Assembly (NCBI RefSeq): GCF_000334215.1
Contig: NZ_AMQY01000010.1
Coordinates: forward strand, 172,077-236,076
Reading direction: 5' to 3'
DNA: 64,000 nucleotides
DNA from: Vreelandella jeotgali Hwa
Lineage (GTDB): Bacteria; Pseudomonadota; Gammaproteobacteria; Pseudomonadales; Halomonadaceae
Made by a program: the position numbers and the translations under genes. The notes under the pieces are model-generated. The model did no database searches, was not told the DNA's origin, and worked only from the letters and a program-made list of their open reading frames with translations. The first letter of the stretch is position 1; every line of letters begins with the position of its first letter. Positions 22,409 to 31,292 of this stretch are shown here, piece by piece.

Positions 22409-23281
22409 ATGACGGCCTCGATCAAGGGCATGGGCTATATGTGCATCGGCGTGCTGTTTCTGGCACTGGGTGATGCCGTGGCCAAATGGCTGGGGGAGGT
22501 GCACTCGCCGTTCGAGATTATTTTCTTCCGCACCCTGGTCGCGCTGCCGTTGATTGCGGTGCTCGCCCACTTCGGCGGCGGGTTGCGCACCCTGGGCACG
22601 CGGCGCCCCGGGGTGCACTTGCTGCGCGGTCTTATCTATACCGGCACCATGGGCTTTTTCGTGCTGGGGCTGACAATGCTGCCGCTGGCCGAAGCCACGG
22701 CGATTGCCTTTGTCGCGCCGCTGTTCGTCACGCTGCTGTCGGTGCCGCTGCTGGGCGAGCGTATCGCGCGGCCGGTGCTGGCGGCTTCGGCGTTGGGCTT
22801 TGTTGGCGTGGTCATCGTGGTGCGCCCGGGCGGTGACGCCTTCAACGCCGGCGCGCTGTCGATGGTCGCCGCGGCGCTGTGCTACGCGCTGACCATGATT
22901 ACCGCCCGGCGTTACGGCGGGCGCGAGAGCTTCTGGGCGCTGGTGTTTTATATTTCGCTGGTGCCCATGCTGGTCGCCGCCGCCACGCTGCCCTGGGTAT
23001 GGCGGATGCCCGACCCCTGGCACTGGCCGGCCTTTCTCGCTGCCGGCATCCTGGGCGTCGGTTCCACCGGCTTTATTACTCTGGCGTTCCGCTATACCCC
23101 GGCGGCGATTGCCGCGCCGTTCGACTATACCGCGCTGATCTGGGCGGCCCTGCTGGGCTGGTGGGTCTGGGGCGAGCTGCCGGATATCTGGGTGCTGGCC
23201 GGCAGCGTGCTGATTATTACCAGCGGTCTGGCCATCGCCTACCACGACCGCCGTACCAGCCTGAATCGCCGCCCGAGCTGA
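22409..23281 (+). CDS. DMT-superfamily (EamA) transporter
   Basis: This 290-residue inner-membrane protein has ten hydrophobic segments arranged as two EamA repeats, the second starting around GALSMVAAALCYALTMITAR. The first repeat carries TMGFFVLGLTMLPLAEATAI, typical of DMT drug/metabolite exporters of the RhaT/YdcZ-like type. The substrate cannot be read from sequence. The ATG at 22409 follows GGAG at six bases; an upstream GTG is in frame but lacks a site. It is 45 bp behind the carboxypeptidase gene and converges on thiE with a seven-base gap. Confidence 0.85.
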   Translation: MTASIKGMGYMCIGVLFLALGDAVAKWLGEVHSPFEIIFFRTLVALPLIAVLAHFGGGLRTLGTRRPGVHLLRGLIYTGTMGFFVLGLTMLPLAEATAIAFVAPLFVTLLSVPLLGERIARPVLAASALGFVGVVIVVRPGGDAFNAGALSMVAAALCYALTMITARRYGGRESFWALVFYISLVPMLVAAATLPWVWRMPDPWHWPAFLAAGILGVGSTGFITLAFRYTPAAIAAPFDYTALIWAALLGWWVWGELPDIWVLAGSVLIITSGLAIAYHDRRTSLNRRPS

Positions 23282-23288
23282 TCGGGGC

Positions 23289-23957
23289 TCACTCCGCCGT
23301 CAGCGCCGGGCCCGGCGCCTGACGCCACCTCGCTGCCAGTCTGTCGGCTGCCTGGCGCGGCGAAGCCTGGCCGCAAATCGCCGAGACCACCGCCATGCCC
23401 CGGGCACCGCTGTGCCTGACCGCTTCGACGTGCTCCGCCTTGATACCGCCGATCGCCACGGCGGGCAGCGGGCAGGCGTTGACCAGCGAAGCCAGACCGT
23501 CAAGGCCGATGGGTGCGGCGTGGTCGGCCTTGCTGGGCGTGGCAAATACCGGTCCCAGCCCTATGTAATCCAGCAGCTCCAGCGGCGCGCCAGCCAGCTG
23601 TTCGCGGTTATTGATAGACAGCCCCAGGATAGCGTCGGCGCCCAGCACCCGCCGAGCATCGCGCACGGCGGTATCGCTCTGGCCTACATGCAGGCCGTCG
23701 GCGCCGCTTTCCCGCGCGACCCTCAGACGGTCGTTGATAATCAGCGGTACTCGGTGGCCGGTACGCGCGGCATGCTGGTCCAGACTCAGCTTCAGGCGCC
23801 GAGCCTGCTGAATCATCGCCGCGTCGTCGGCGTGCTTGTCGCGCAGCTGTACGAAACTTGCCCCGCCGGCAATCGCCTCTTCCACGGTGCGCTCAACGCC
23901 ATAGGCGCCGCACCCGTCTGCGTCGGTCACCAGGTAAACGGATAGATCAAGAGACAT
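23289..23957 (-). CDS. thiE: Thiamine-phosphate synthase
   Basis: ThiE (222 residues) joins hydroxymethylpyrimidine diphosphate and thiazole phosphate to make thiamine phosphate. The TIM-barrel motifs are clear: FVQLRDKHAD, PLIINDRLRVA, DGLHVGQSD, YIGLGPVFATPSKAD and PAVAIGGIKAEH. The start overlaps the end of thiM by 11 bases, so the two are co-translated. Both lie downstream of a TPP riboswitch. No thiD is adjacent, so pyrimidine supply must be encoded elsewhere. Confidence 0.96.
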   Translation of the reverse strand: MSLDLSVYLVTDADGCGAYGVERTVEEAIAGGASFVQLRDKHADDAAMIQQARRLKLSLDQHAARTGHRVPLIINDRLRVARESGADGLHVGQSDTAVRDARRVLGADAILGLSINNREQLAGAPLELLDYIGLGPVFATPSKADHAAPIGLDGLASLVNACPLPAVAIGGIKAEHVEAVRHSGARGMAVVSAICGQASPRQAADRLAARWRQAPGPALTAE

Positions 23958-24765
23958 CGGCGACCTCCAGCGTCATATGACGCTCCAGGTCGTCGGGCGT
24001 CAGCTGGTAAAGCGCGTCCAGAAACGGCGCGGTAAAGCTGCCGGGGCCGGCGGCGTCAGCAGCGGCGCGTGCGCCCGCCAGAGCAAAGCTGCCGAAGGCC
24101 GCCGCCACCGCGTTCAGGCGGCTTTCCCGGCTGTCATCCGCTACGCTCAGAAACGCCGCTGCGGCCGCGCTCAGCCCGCACCCCAGCGTCGTAATTCGCG
24201 GCATCAGCGCATGCCCGCCGCGCACGCTGACGCCATGCGTGCCATCGGTAATAAAATCGGTCTCGCCGGTGACGCCCACCAGGCACTGCTGCCGCTCGGC
24301 CAGCGCCACGGCGGCTCCTCGGGCTTCATCGGCGCCGGCGGTGCTGTCCGCGCCGCGCCCCGAGCCGGCGATGCCGTTAAGGCACAGAATCTCCGAGGCA
24401 TTGCCGCGGATCAGCGTCGGCGCGTGCGCCATGAGCTCGGCGCAGAGTCGCTGGCGGTAGGCCGTTGCGCCCACGGCCACCGGGTCGAGGACCCAGGGCG
24501 TGGCGTTGTCGCGGGCTACCCGGGTGGTATCCAGCATGGCGTCGGCAAACTCGGGGCTGAGGGTGCCGATGTTGATCGACAGGGCATCGGCCAGCGCGGT
24601 GAATTCGCCGGCTTCTTCGCGGGCGTGGAGCATGGCCGGCGACGCGCCCAGGGCGAGCAGGATATTGGCGCTGGTATTCATGGCCACCAGGTTGGTGAGG
24701 CAGTGCACCAGCGGCGCGCGGCGGTGCAGGGCGTGAAGGTAACGCCCGGTAGTGGGTAAGGGCAT
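23947..24765 (-). CDS. thiM: Hydroxyethylthiazole kinase
   Basis: ThiM (272 residues) phosphorylates hydroxyethylthiazole, a salvage step for thiamine. The family signature HCLTNLVAMNTSANILLALG near residue 21, DPVAVGATAYR and TGETDFITDG are present. The start ATG at 24765 has a GGGAGG site six bases away, and this site lies just downstream of the riboswitch. With thiE it forms a salvage operon, which suggests that the cell takes up thiazole precursors. Confidence 0.95.
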   Translation of the reverse strand: MPLPTTGRYLHALHRRAPLVHCLTNLVAMNTSANILLALGASPAMLHAREEAGEFTALADALSINIGTLSPEFADAMLDTTRVARDNATPWVLDPVAVGATAYRQRLCAELMAHAPTLIRGNASEILCLNGIAGSGRGADSTAGADEARGAAVALAERQQCLVGVTGETDFITDGTHGVSVRGGHALMPRITTLGCGLSAAAAAFLSVADDSRESRLNAVAAAFGSFALAGARAAADAAGPGSFTAPFLDALYQLTPDDLERHMTLEVADVS

Positions 24766-24805
24766 GGCATTCCTCCCGGCGGCGAGAGGCGGTAGGCAGC
24801 TACCA

Positions 24806-24885
24806 CGACTCCCTACGCCGGCATTGTCCGGTTCAGGTGATTAAGGGTGCGTCTCAGCACAACGGGTTACGTTGAGCGCCCCTGC
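24806..24885 (-). promoter_or_regulatory. TPP riboswitch controlling thiM-thiE
   Basis: On the minus strand the conserved THI-element cores are present in order: GGGGCGC, GCTGAGA, ACCCTTAATCACCTGA and CCGGCGTAGGGA. These correspond to the pyrimidine and pyrophosphate sensor helices of the TPP aptamer. The aptamer ends about 40 bases before thiM. Downstream, GGTAG/CTACC can form a small hairpin and no T-run follows, so control of translation initiation at the GGGAGG site is more likely than termination. Confidence 0.95.
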
Positions 24886-25017
24886 CGTGGCGGCCACTAT
24901 CCGCGCTGAGGCCGAGCGTGTAAAGCCCGGGGCGATGGCCGGTGCGCTGTTGCGATGCGGCTGGTAAAATAAAGCGGAAATTTTGCCGCACGGCCGGCAT
25001 CCACAAGGAGACAGCGC

Positions 25018-25551
25018 ATGTCGTTTCACGGTGAGGCACATCCCGGCATTACGCCCACACCGCCGGAAACTCAGGGTTTTCGGTTTAACCACACCATGCT
25101 GCGTATCAGGGATCCCGAGCGTTCGCTGGCGTTTTATTCCGGCGTGCTGGGCATGCAGGTGATGCGCCGGCTGGACTTCGAGGCAATGAATTTTTCGCTG
25201 TATTTTCTTGCCCATGTGCCGGACCCCCAGGACGTGCCCGACGACGTGGAAGCGCGCACCGCCTGGACCTTCAGCCAGACCGGCATGCTTGAACTGACCC
25301 ACAACTGGGGCACCGAAAACGACGCCGACTTTGCCTACCACGACGGCAACGCCGAGCCCCAGGGGTTTGGCCACATCTGCATCAGCGTGCCCCAGCTGGA
25401 AACCGCGCAGGCGTGGTTTGACGCTCACGACGTCACCTTCATCAAGCGCGCCGATCAGGGCGGGATGAAAGACGTCATCTTTATCAAGGACCCCGACGGC
25501 TACTGGATCGAAGTCATCCAGGCCGACCGCATGGCCGGCAAGGGCGACTGA
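25018..25551 (+). CDS. gloA: Lactoylglutathione lyase (glyoxalase I)
   Basis: This 177-residue enzyme converts the methylglyoxal-glutathione hemithioacetal to S-lactoylglutathione. It is the longer, human/Pseudomonas GloA-type chain. Metal ligands are seen in FNHTMLRIRD (His), MLELTHNWGTEN (Glu), GFGHICISV (His) and GYWIEVIQ (Glu). The long form with the extra N-terminal helix is usually zinc-dependent, in contrast to the short nickel form. AAGGAGA precedes the ATG. It is transcribed divergently from the thiM riboswitch. Confidence 0.93.
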   Translation: MSFHGEAHPGITPTPPETQGFRFNHTMLRIRDPERSLAFYSGVLGMQVMRRLDFEAMNFSLYFLAHVPDPQDVPDDVEARTAWTFSQTGMLELTHNWGTENDADFAYHDGNAEPQGFGHICISVPQLETAQAWFDAHDVTFIKRADQGGMKDVIFIKDPDGYWIEVIQADRMAGKGD

Positions 25552-25562
25552 GCCCGGGTCGG

Positions 25563-26525
25563 CTAATCGGCCAGCGCCCGGTGGAGTAGCCGGGCGTTGT
25601 GGCGCATCATGCCGATGTAGCTCGACGCCTCGCCGTCGTCGGCCAGGGCATCGGCGTAGAGCGTGCCGGCCACGGGCAGGCCGGTTTCTTCAGCCAGCTG
25701 GTCCACCGTGCCCGGGCTGGTCATGTTCTCGTAAAACAGCGCTTCCACGTTCCGCTGCCGAATGGTATCCACCAGCGCGGCCATGCGGGCAGCACCGGGC
25801 GCCGACGACGTGGCCATCCCCTCGGGGGCGCGAAAGTGCAGCCCGTAGGCATCGGCAAAATAGCCGAAGGAATCGTGGCCGGTAATGATCGTGGCTTCGT
25901 CGTCCAGCTCATTCAGCTGGTCGCGGATGGCGTTATCGGCGCGGTCCAGTCGTGCCAGATACGCCTCGGCGTTGGCCCGGTAGTCCGCCGCGTGCGCGCT
26001 GTCGGCGTCAATCAGCCCGTCGCGGATGTTGGTCACGTAAGTGCCCGCCCGGGTCATATCCTGCCAGGCGTGCGGGTCCGCCACCCCCTCCGGTATTGAA
26101 CGGTCGTCGGCTTCGCGGGAGGCGTCATCGCGGTCGTGATGATGCTGGCCTGCGTGCCTGAGCGGCGTGATATGGCGGGTCGCCGTAACCCGGGGCCCCC
26201 GGTAGTCGCTGGTTTCCAGCAGGCGATCCATCCAGCCCTCGAAGTTCAAGCCGTTGAAGACCACCAGGTCGGCGCCGGACAGCGCGCGCACGTCGCCTGG
26301 GCTGGGTGAATAGCTGTGGGCATCGCTGTCTGCTCCGATCAGCGGCGTTACGTCGACATGCTCGCCGCCGACGTTGTCGACCATATCCGCCAGAATGGAA
26401 AAGCTCGCCACGACCTGAACCCGCTCGGCCGCCCCGACAGCAGGGCACAGCGCGCTCGCTGCCAGCAGCAGAGCAGCCAGCGTCAGCTGACTCGGACGGT
26501 ATCGACCGGCTGATGGATTCATCAC
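25563..26525 (-). CDS. znuA: Zinc/manganese ABC transporter periplasmic binding protein
   Basis: This 320-residue protein is the cluster A-I metal-binding component of an ABC importer. A signal peptide ends near AVGAAE. Predicted metal ligands are His70 (SDAHSYSPSP), His152 (DPHAWQD), His217 (ITGHDSFGYF) and Asp292 (LYADALAD), the H-H-H-D set known from AztC-type zinc proteins. A short His-rich loop, HAGQHHHDRDD, lies near residues 124-134. The metal is therefore probably zinc, though manganese or iron cannot be excluded. It is the last gene of the operon, after the permease. Confidence 0.85.
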   Translation of the reverse strand: MMNPSAGRYRPSQLTLAALLLAASALCPAVGAAERVQVVASFSILADMVDNVGGEHVDVTPLIGADSDAHSYSPSPGDVRALSGADLVVFNGLNFEGWMDRLLETSDYRGPRVTATRHITPLRHAGQHHHDRDDASREADDRSIPEGVADPHAWQDMTRAGTYVTNIRDGLIDADSAHAADYRANAEAYLARLDRADNAIRDQLNELDDEATIITGHDSFGYFADAYGLHFRAPEGMATSSAPGAARMAALVDTIRQRNVEALFYENMTSPGTVDQLAEETGLPVAGTLYADALADDGEASSYIGMMRHNARLLHRALAD

Positions 26526-26574
26526 TATCTCTCCTTATCAAGGGCTCTCCCTTGTATGCCGCGTAAGCGGCGGG

Positions 26575-27456
26575 TCAGGGGCGTTCGAGCGGCCGGGCGC
26601 GGCGGCGGAAACGCGCCGCCAGACTGTGGTAGCGGCCACACAGCGCCGAGACCAGATAGCCCGCTCCCGCCAGCAGGATAATGCTGGGTCCGGACGGCAA
26701 ATCCAGGTGAAACGAGAGCAGCAGCCCGCCGGTGCTCGACAGCATTGCCAGCACAATGGCAAGGCCGATCAGCCCCTCCAGCCGCTTGCTCCAGAAGCGC
26801 GCCGAAGTCGCCGGCAGCATCATCAGCCCCACCGCCATCAGCGTGCCCAGCGTCTGGAAGCCGGCCGTCAGGTTCAATACCAGCAGCCCCAGAAAAACGC
26901 TATGCACCCAGCCGCTGTATCGGCTTTGGCCGCGCAAAAACAGCGGGTCCAGGCACTCCACCACCAGCGCGCGAAACATTATCGCCAGCGTCACCACAAT
27001 CACGCTGGTCATCCCCGCAATCAGCACCAGCGCGGTGGAATTGATCGCCAGCACCGAGCCGAACAGCACGTGGGTCAGATCCACGCTGCTACCCCCCAGC
27101 GAGATCAGCATGACCCCCGCGGCCAGCGAGATAATAAAAAAGCTCGCCATCGCGGCGTCTTCACGCTGGCCGCCCATGCGCGACACCGCACCGGCCAGCA
27201 GCGCCACAGCCAGGCCGAACAGCACACCGCCCAGGCTCATCGCCGGCAGCGAAAATCCCGCCAACAGAAAACCCAGCGCCACCCCGGGCAGAATCGCATG
27301 GGCCATGGCGTCGCCGATCAGGCTCATGCCGCGCAGCATCAGAAACACCCCCAGCGGCGGTGCGGCCAGCGATAGCGCCAGCCCGCCGACTACCGCCCGG
27401 CGCATAAAGCCATAGTCGAACGGCGCAATCAGCCAGGCGTGCAACAGATCAAGCAT
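26575..27456 (-). CDS. znuB: Zinc/manganese ABC transporter permease
   Basis: This 293-residue inner-membrane permease belongs to the ABC-3 family (ZnuB/MntB/AztB). It begins MLDLLHAWLIAPFDYGFMRR. The conserved SLIGDAMAHAILPGVALGFL segment, which contacts the ATPase, lies near residue 45; later helices include TLMAVGLMMLPATSARFWSK. The start overlaps the ATPase gene by eight bases. The much longer N-terminal frame was rejected because it reads through the ATPase gene. Confidence 0.9.
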   Translation of the reverse strand: MLDLLHAWLIAPFDYGFMRRAVVGGLALSLAAPPLGVFLMLRGMSLIGDAMAHAILPGVALGFLLAGFSLPAMSLGGVLFGLAVALLAGAVSRMGGQREDAAMASFFIISLAAGVMLISLGGSSVDLTHVLFGSVLAINSTALVLIAGMTSVIVVTLAIMFRALVVECLDPLFLRGQSRYSGWVHSVFLGLLVLNLTAGFQTLGTLMAVGLMMLPATSARFWSKRLEGLIGLAIVLAMLSSTGGLLLSFHLDLPSGPSIILLAGAGYLVSALCGRYHSLAARFRRRARPLERP

Positions 27457-28159
27457 GGGGCGCCCCCCCGGCGGCGTGGGCTGGCGATCCCGGCGCGGCG
27501 ATGGCCGCAGGCGACAGCCACTCGCCGCCGCCGTCGCGCAGCAGCAGCACATCGTCGGCCAGGCGCTTGAGGTGATCCATATCGTGCAGCACCACAATCA
27601 CCGTGGCGCCGTCGTCGGCCATCTGGCGGATAATCGGCATGAGTATATCCACCGTTTTGGCGTCGATATTGGCAAAGGGCTCGTCCAGCAACAGCAGTTC
27701 GGCCTCCTGCATCAGCGTCCGGCCGATCAGCGCGCGCTGGCGCTGGCCGCCGGACAGCTCGCCCAGCGGCCGGTGGGCCACGCCGGAAATACCCAGCCGC
27801 GCCATGATCTCCCGGCCACGACGATAGTGCGCGGCGCAATAGCCTTTCAGCGCCCCGTGGCTGGGCCAGGTGCCGGTCATCACCAGCTCCTCCACGCTCA
27901 TGGGGAAGGACAAATCCAGCGCCAGCTGCTGTGGCAGCCAGGCCCGCCGAGCTCGGGGCACCGTACACTCGACGCGGCCGGCGAGCGGATCAAGCTCGCC
28001 CATCAGCGCCTTCACCAGGGTGGTCTTGCCCGCGCCGTTGGCACCGATCAGCGCGGTCACCGCGCCGCCGGCCACCGTGCCGCTGACACCTTCCAGCACG
28101 CTACGTTGCCCCTGCGCCAGGTGCAGATCGTCCAGCCGGAGCGTTGACGCCCGCGCCAT
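27449..28159 (-). CDS. znuC: Zinc/manganese ABC transporter ATP-binding protein
   Basis: This 236-residue ATPase energises the importer. It has Walker A GANGAGKTTLV, the Q-loop region AWLPQQLALDL, the signature LSGGQRQRALIGR, Walker B LLLLDEPFANID and the H-loop VVLHDMDH. The chosen ATG at 28159 shares one base with the stop codon of an upstream 60-codon gene (TGATG). The C-terminal tail is Ala/Pro rich. Gene order small peptide-ATPase-permease-binding protein indicates one operon. Confidence 0.9.
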   Translation of the reverse strand: MARASTLRLDDLHLAQGQRSVLEGVSGTVAGGAVTALIGANGAGKTTLVKALMGELDPLAGRVECTVPRARRAWLPQQLALDLSFPMSVEELVMTGTWPSHGALKGYCAAHYRRGREIMARLGISGVAHRPLGELSGGQRQRALIGRTLMQEAELLLLDEPFANIDAKTVDILMPIIRQMADDGATVIVVLHDMDHLKRLADDVLLLRDGGGEWLSPAAIAAPGSPAHAAGGAPHA

Positions 28160-28341
28160 CACAGCCACCCCGTCGCCCAGGCGACCAGCGCCCACAAGAC
28201 CAACAGCGGCACGACACAGAGCGCCAGCCGCCGCCCCGCGGACAACGACATCAGCGAAAAGTGGCACGGCCCCTCACGGTTGTGTTGATGGGCGGGCGCC
28301 CGGGAAGACGACGCCCCGGCGCTGGAAGGATGGGTTGGCAT
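28159..28341 (-). CDS. Small single-span membrane protein coupled to the metal ABC transporter
   Basis: A 60-codon gene ends by sharing a base with the ATPase start codon (TGATG). Its ATG at 28341 has AGGGA seven bases upstream. The first 30 residues are polar with His and Cys (APAHQHNREGPCHFS). The last 22 residues, from LALCVVPLLVLWALVAWATG, form one transmembrane helix. No characterised family is recognised. Its coupling to znuC suggests a small subunit or regulator of the importer, which is inference. Confidence 0.55.
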   Translation of the reverse strand: MPTHPSSAGASSSRAPAHQHNREGPCHFSLMSLSAGRRLALCVVPLLVLWALVAWATGWL

Positions 28342-28547
28342 GGTGTTTCCCTAGGGAGTCCGGCCGTTGGGCCGGCGGACAATACATAAAGGCGTAGCAT
28401 AACAAAAACGATTCCGGCATGGCGTGTGTATTACGCCCCTGCCAGAGGAAGCCCTGTTGGCTCAGGGTGACAGGCATGATGTGCATCAATGATCGGGGTG
28501 CGGGTCGATGATTGGATAAAGGTAACTTTGACGGGGCAAGGACTGTT

Positions 28548-31208
28548 ATGGCGTATTTTTTATACTGGGGAAAAGCAGCTTCTGATGACGGTAACGCAGA
28601 GTGTCATTTATTGCCTTACCACAGCCTGGATGTAGCAGCTGTTGGCTGGTGTTTGCTGGCGCCGGAAAAAGAGTTGACCCAGCAGTTGGCTGCCCGCCTT
28701 GGGCTTGAGCCGGATACATTACGGAATCTGCTGGTTTTCTGGCTCGGGATTCACGATCTGGGCAAGTTTTCCCGGGCGTTTCAGGGGCTTTTTCAGCCAT
28801 TGCGTGCTGCATTGGTGCCGACAGCCAACTCGCCGGCCTACACCGAGCGGCATGATCGCCTGGGTGCCATACTCTGGGAGGCAAACTGGATCGAGTGGCT
28901 ACAAGACGGCACCTTGCAGTGGCCTCAAGGCAAGCTGAGCCGGGAGCAGCGGAGGCAGCTGGGTAAAACATTGACCATACTGGCTACTCCGTTTTTTGGT
29001 CACCACGGCAAGCCGGTAGAAAGTGGCCAGTGCCGAGTTGAGTCATTTTTCATCCACGATAATATCGGCAATGATACTGAAGCTGCTCGGCAGTTTATTG
29101 CCGACTGGGGAGACGTTGTCTCGCCGGTTTGGGCAATCGAAAAGCTGGCATCCCCTGAATGGTGTGGCGCGCTGCAAGCGTTAAGCTGGACCGTTGCCGG
29201 CTGGGCCACGTTGAGTGACTGGCTGGGCTCCAGCCGTGAATATTTCCCGTATTGCCAGGAACGTATGCCGCTAGCGGAATATTGGCCGCTGGCGCTATCC
29301 CGCGCCGAGGCCGTGCTTGAGGGCACCGGCTTTATATCACCGCTACGGCCACTGCCGTATAGCGGCATGGATAGCTGGTTTGGCGGTGCCAATATAACGC
29401 CAACTCCTTTGCAAAAAGCAGCAGAAGAGCTGGCGCTTTCCGACGGCTCGCAGCTGTGCATTCTTGAGGACGTGACCGGTGCCGGCAAGACCGAGGCCGC
29501 CGGTATCCTCACCCAGCGGCTGCTGGCCGCCGGGCACGGCGACAGCCTGTACTTTGCCTTACCCACCATGGCGACTTCCAACGCCATGTATTCCCGAATG
29601 GGCAATCTACATCGACACTTTTTTACGGCCGATTCAGAGCCATCGCTGGTGCTGTCCCACGGTGCTCGGGATCTCAACGATGAGTTCATGGGATCTGTAG
29701 ACGATGCCCAGCCGGAAGACCATGAATATGCTGCCAACGATATGACCGCTTCCAGCCGATGTAATCGCTGGCTTGCTGATTCGCGTAAAAAAGCGCTGTT
29801 AGCCGATGTGGGCGTTGGTACTATTGACCAGGCGCTAATGGCGCTGCTGCCTTTCAGGCATCAATCGCTCCGGCTTTACGGGCTGGCGCGCAAGGTGTTG
29901 GTAGTCGATGAAGTGCACGCCTATGACCATTACATGCAAGGGCTGCTGGGGCAGCTATTAACCCATCACGCCCGCCAGGGTGGCAGTGCCATTTTGCTGA
30001 CGGCAACCCTGCCTTTACGTATGCGCGATGAGCTTCTTCATGCCTGGCAAGCAGGCCTGGATGCGGAACCACAAGGTTCAAAACAGCGTGACTTCCCTTT
30101 GCTGACTCACGCAGGCACCCAGGGCGTTACCGAGACGCCGCTGGCCACGCGGCCGGAAGTCGCCCGCTCTGTGAACATCGGCTGGCTAACTGATGAAGAG
30201 CAGTGCGTTGAAGCCGTACTGGAAGCGGTCGAAAGAGGGGAGTGCGTCGCCTGGGTGCGTAACACCGTTGACGACGCGATCCGTGCTTTTGAGGCCGTGG
30301 CGCATCGCCACCCCGATGCCGCGCGCTGCCTGCTGTTTCACAGCCGATTTGCCATGTGCGACCGCCAGCGTATTGAAGCGGATGTTATCCAACGCTTGGG
30401 TAAGCACTCAACGCCGGATACTCGCCGGGGTCAGGTGCTGATTAGCACCCAGGTGTTTCAGGAATCCCTGGATTGCGACGTGGACCTGATGATCAGCGAT
30501 ATTGCGCCGATTGACCTGCTGATCCAGCGCGCCGGGCGTTTGCAGCGCCACGCGCGTGGCACTCGTGGAAAGCCACTATTACAGATTCTGGCACCTGAGT
30601 GGTCGGAAGCGCCGGATGCCAAATGGCTACAGCGGATGCTACCGGGAACTCAGGCGGTGTATCGCGATACCTCTCTTATGTGGCTGACCCAGCGCGTGTT
30701 ACGCGAGACCGGCGCATTGCGGATGCCGGATGACGCGCGTCATTTACTCGAAAGCGTTTATGGAGCCGTGATCGACCTGGTGCCCGATGGGCTGCAGGAC
30801 GCGCGCTTCGAGCAGAAAGGCATGCAGAAAATGGCCGCCTCCATGGCCAACTTCAACGCTCTCAGGCTCGAAGACGGCTATGTCAGCGGCCAGCAGTGGC
30901 AGGAGGAGCAGGAAATAGGCACGCGTCTGATTGACGAGCCGACAGTTAATGTCGCGTTGTTGACGCACACTGCTGACGGCTGTTTGCAACTTTGGGCTTG
31001 CGGCGAGCGTCACGCTGCCATGCTCAGCCAGGCCAAGCTACGCCAGAGCCAGGCGGAAAAGCTTGCGGTACTCCCGGCGCACTATCAGCCGCAGTGGGAG
31101 GCGCTACAGGAACAGCATAAGGTGCTGCATTACACCCGCCCTTGGCTTGTTGAAGCCGACGACAGCTGTACCTACAGCGTGCAGTGGGGCTTGCGCCTGG
31201 GAAGCTAG
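28548..31208 (+). CDS. cas3: CRISPR-associated helicase-nuclease Cas3 (type I-E)
   Basis: Cas3 (886 residues against 888 in E. coli) unwinds and degrades DNA bound by Cascade. The HD nuclease has His25/Asp28 (YHSLD), His69-Asp70 (GIHDLGKF), His152-His153 (GHHGKP) and Asp224 (TLSDWLGS). The superfamily-2 helicase has Walker A DVTGAGKTEA (308-317), DEVH (454-457), TATLP (485-489) and the arginine-rich QRAGRLQRH. All catalytic residues are present, so it should be active. ATG 28548 with AAGGA five bases upstream is chosen over a TTG at 28512. Codon use is less GC-biased than in flanking genes. It is the first gene of the cas operon, divergent from the metal transporter. Confidence 0.97.
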   Translation: MAYFLYWGKAASDDGNAECHLLPYHSLDVAAVGWCLLAPEKELTQQLAARLGLEPDTLRNLLVFWLGIHDLGKFSRAFQGLFQPLRAALVPTANSPAYTERHDRLGAILWEANWIEWLQDGTLQWPQGKLSREQRRQLGKTLTILATPFFGHHGKPVESGQCRVESFFIHDNIGNDTEAARQFIADWGDVVSPVWAIEKLASPEWCGALQALSWTVAGWATLSDWLGSSREYFPYCQERMPLAEYWPLALSRAEAVLEGTGFISPLRPLPYSGMDSWFGGANITPTPLQKAAEELALSDGSQLCILEDVTGAGKTEAAGILTQRLLAAGHGDSLYFALPTMATSNAMYSRMGNLHRHFFTADSEPSLVLSHGARDLNDEFMGSVDDAQPEDHEYAANDMTASSRCNRWLADSRKKALLADVGVGTIDQALMALLPFRHQSLRLYGLARKVLVVDEVHAYDHYMQGLLGQLLTHHARQGGSAILLTATLPLRMRDELLHAWQAGLDAEPQGSKQRDFPLLTHAGTQGVTETPLATRPEVARSVNIGWLTDEEQCVEAVLEAVERGECVAWVRNTVDDAIRAFEAVAHRHPDAARCLLFHSRFAMCDRQRIEADVIQRLGKHSTPDTRRGQVLISTQVFQESLDCDVDLMISDIAPIDLLIQRAGRLQRHARGTRGKPLLQILAPEWSEAPDAKWLQRMLPGTQAVYRDTSLMWLTQRVLRETGALRMPDDARHLLESVYGAVIDLVPDGLQDARFEQKGMQKMAASMANFNALRLEDGYVSGQQWQEEQEIGTRLIDEPTVNVALLTHTADGCLQLWACGERHAAMLSQAKLRQSQAEKLAVLPAHYQPQWEALQEQHKVLHYTRPWLVEADDSCTYSVQWGLRLGS

Positions 31209-31292
31209 CCGATTGAACAGCTGAACAAAATCCCCGGTGGCGCTGGGAACGGTAGCAAGAACCTTTTTGAACCTTAATGAACAAGGAAAACT

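Noticed and set aside
24945..24970. Promoter for gloA (TTGCGA with TAAAAT)
   Set aside because: The spacing is only 9 bp; TAAAAT alone is not enough to call a promoter.
28371..28425. Zur- or MntR-type operator upstream of the metal importer
   Set aside because: A GTTATG half-site is present on the minus strand, but the other half does not match, so no operator is called.
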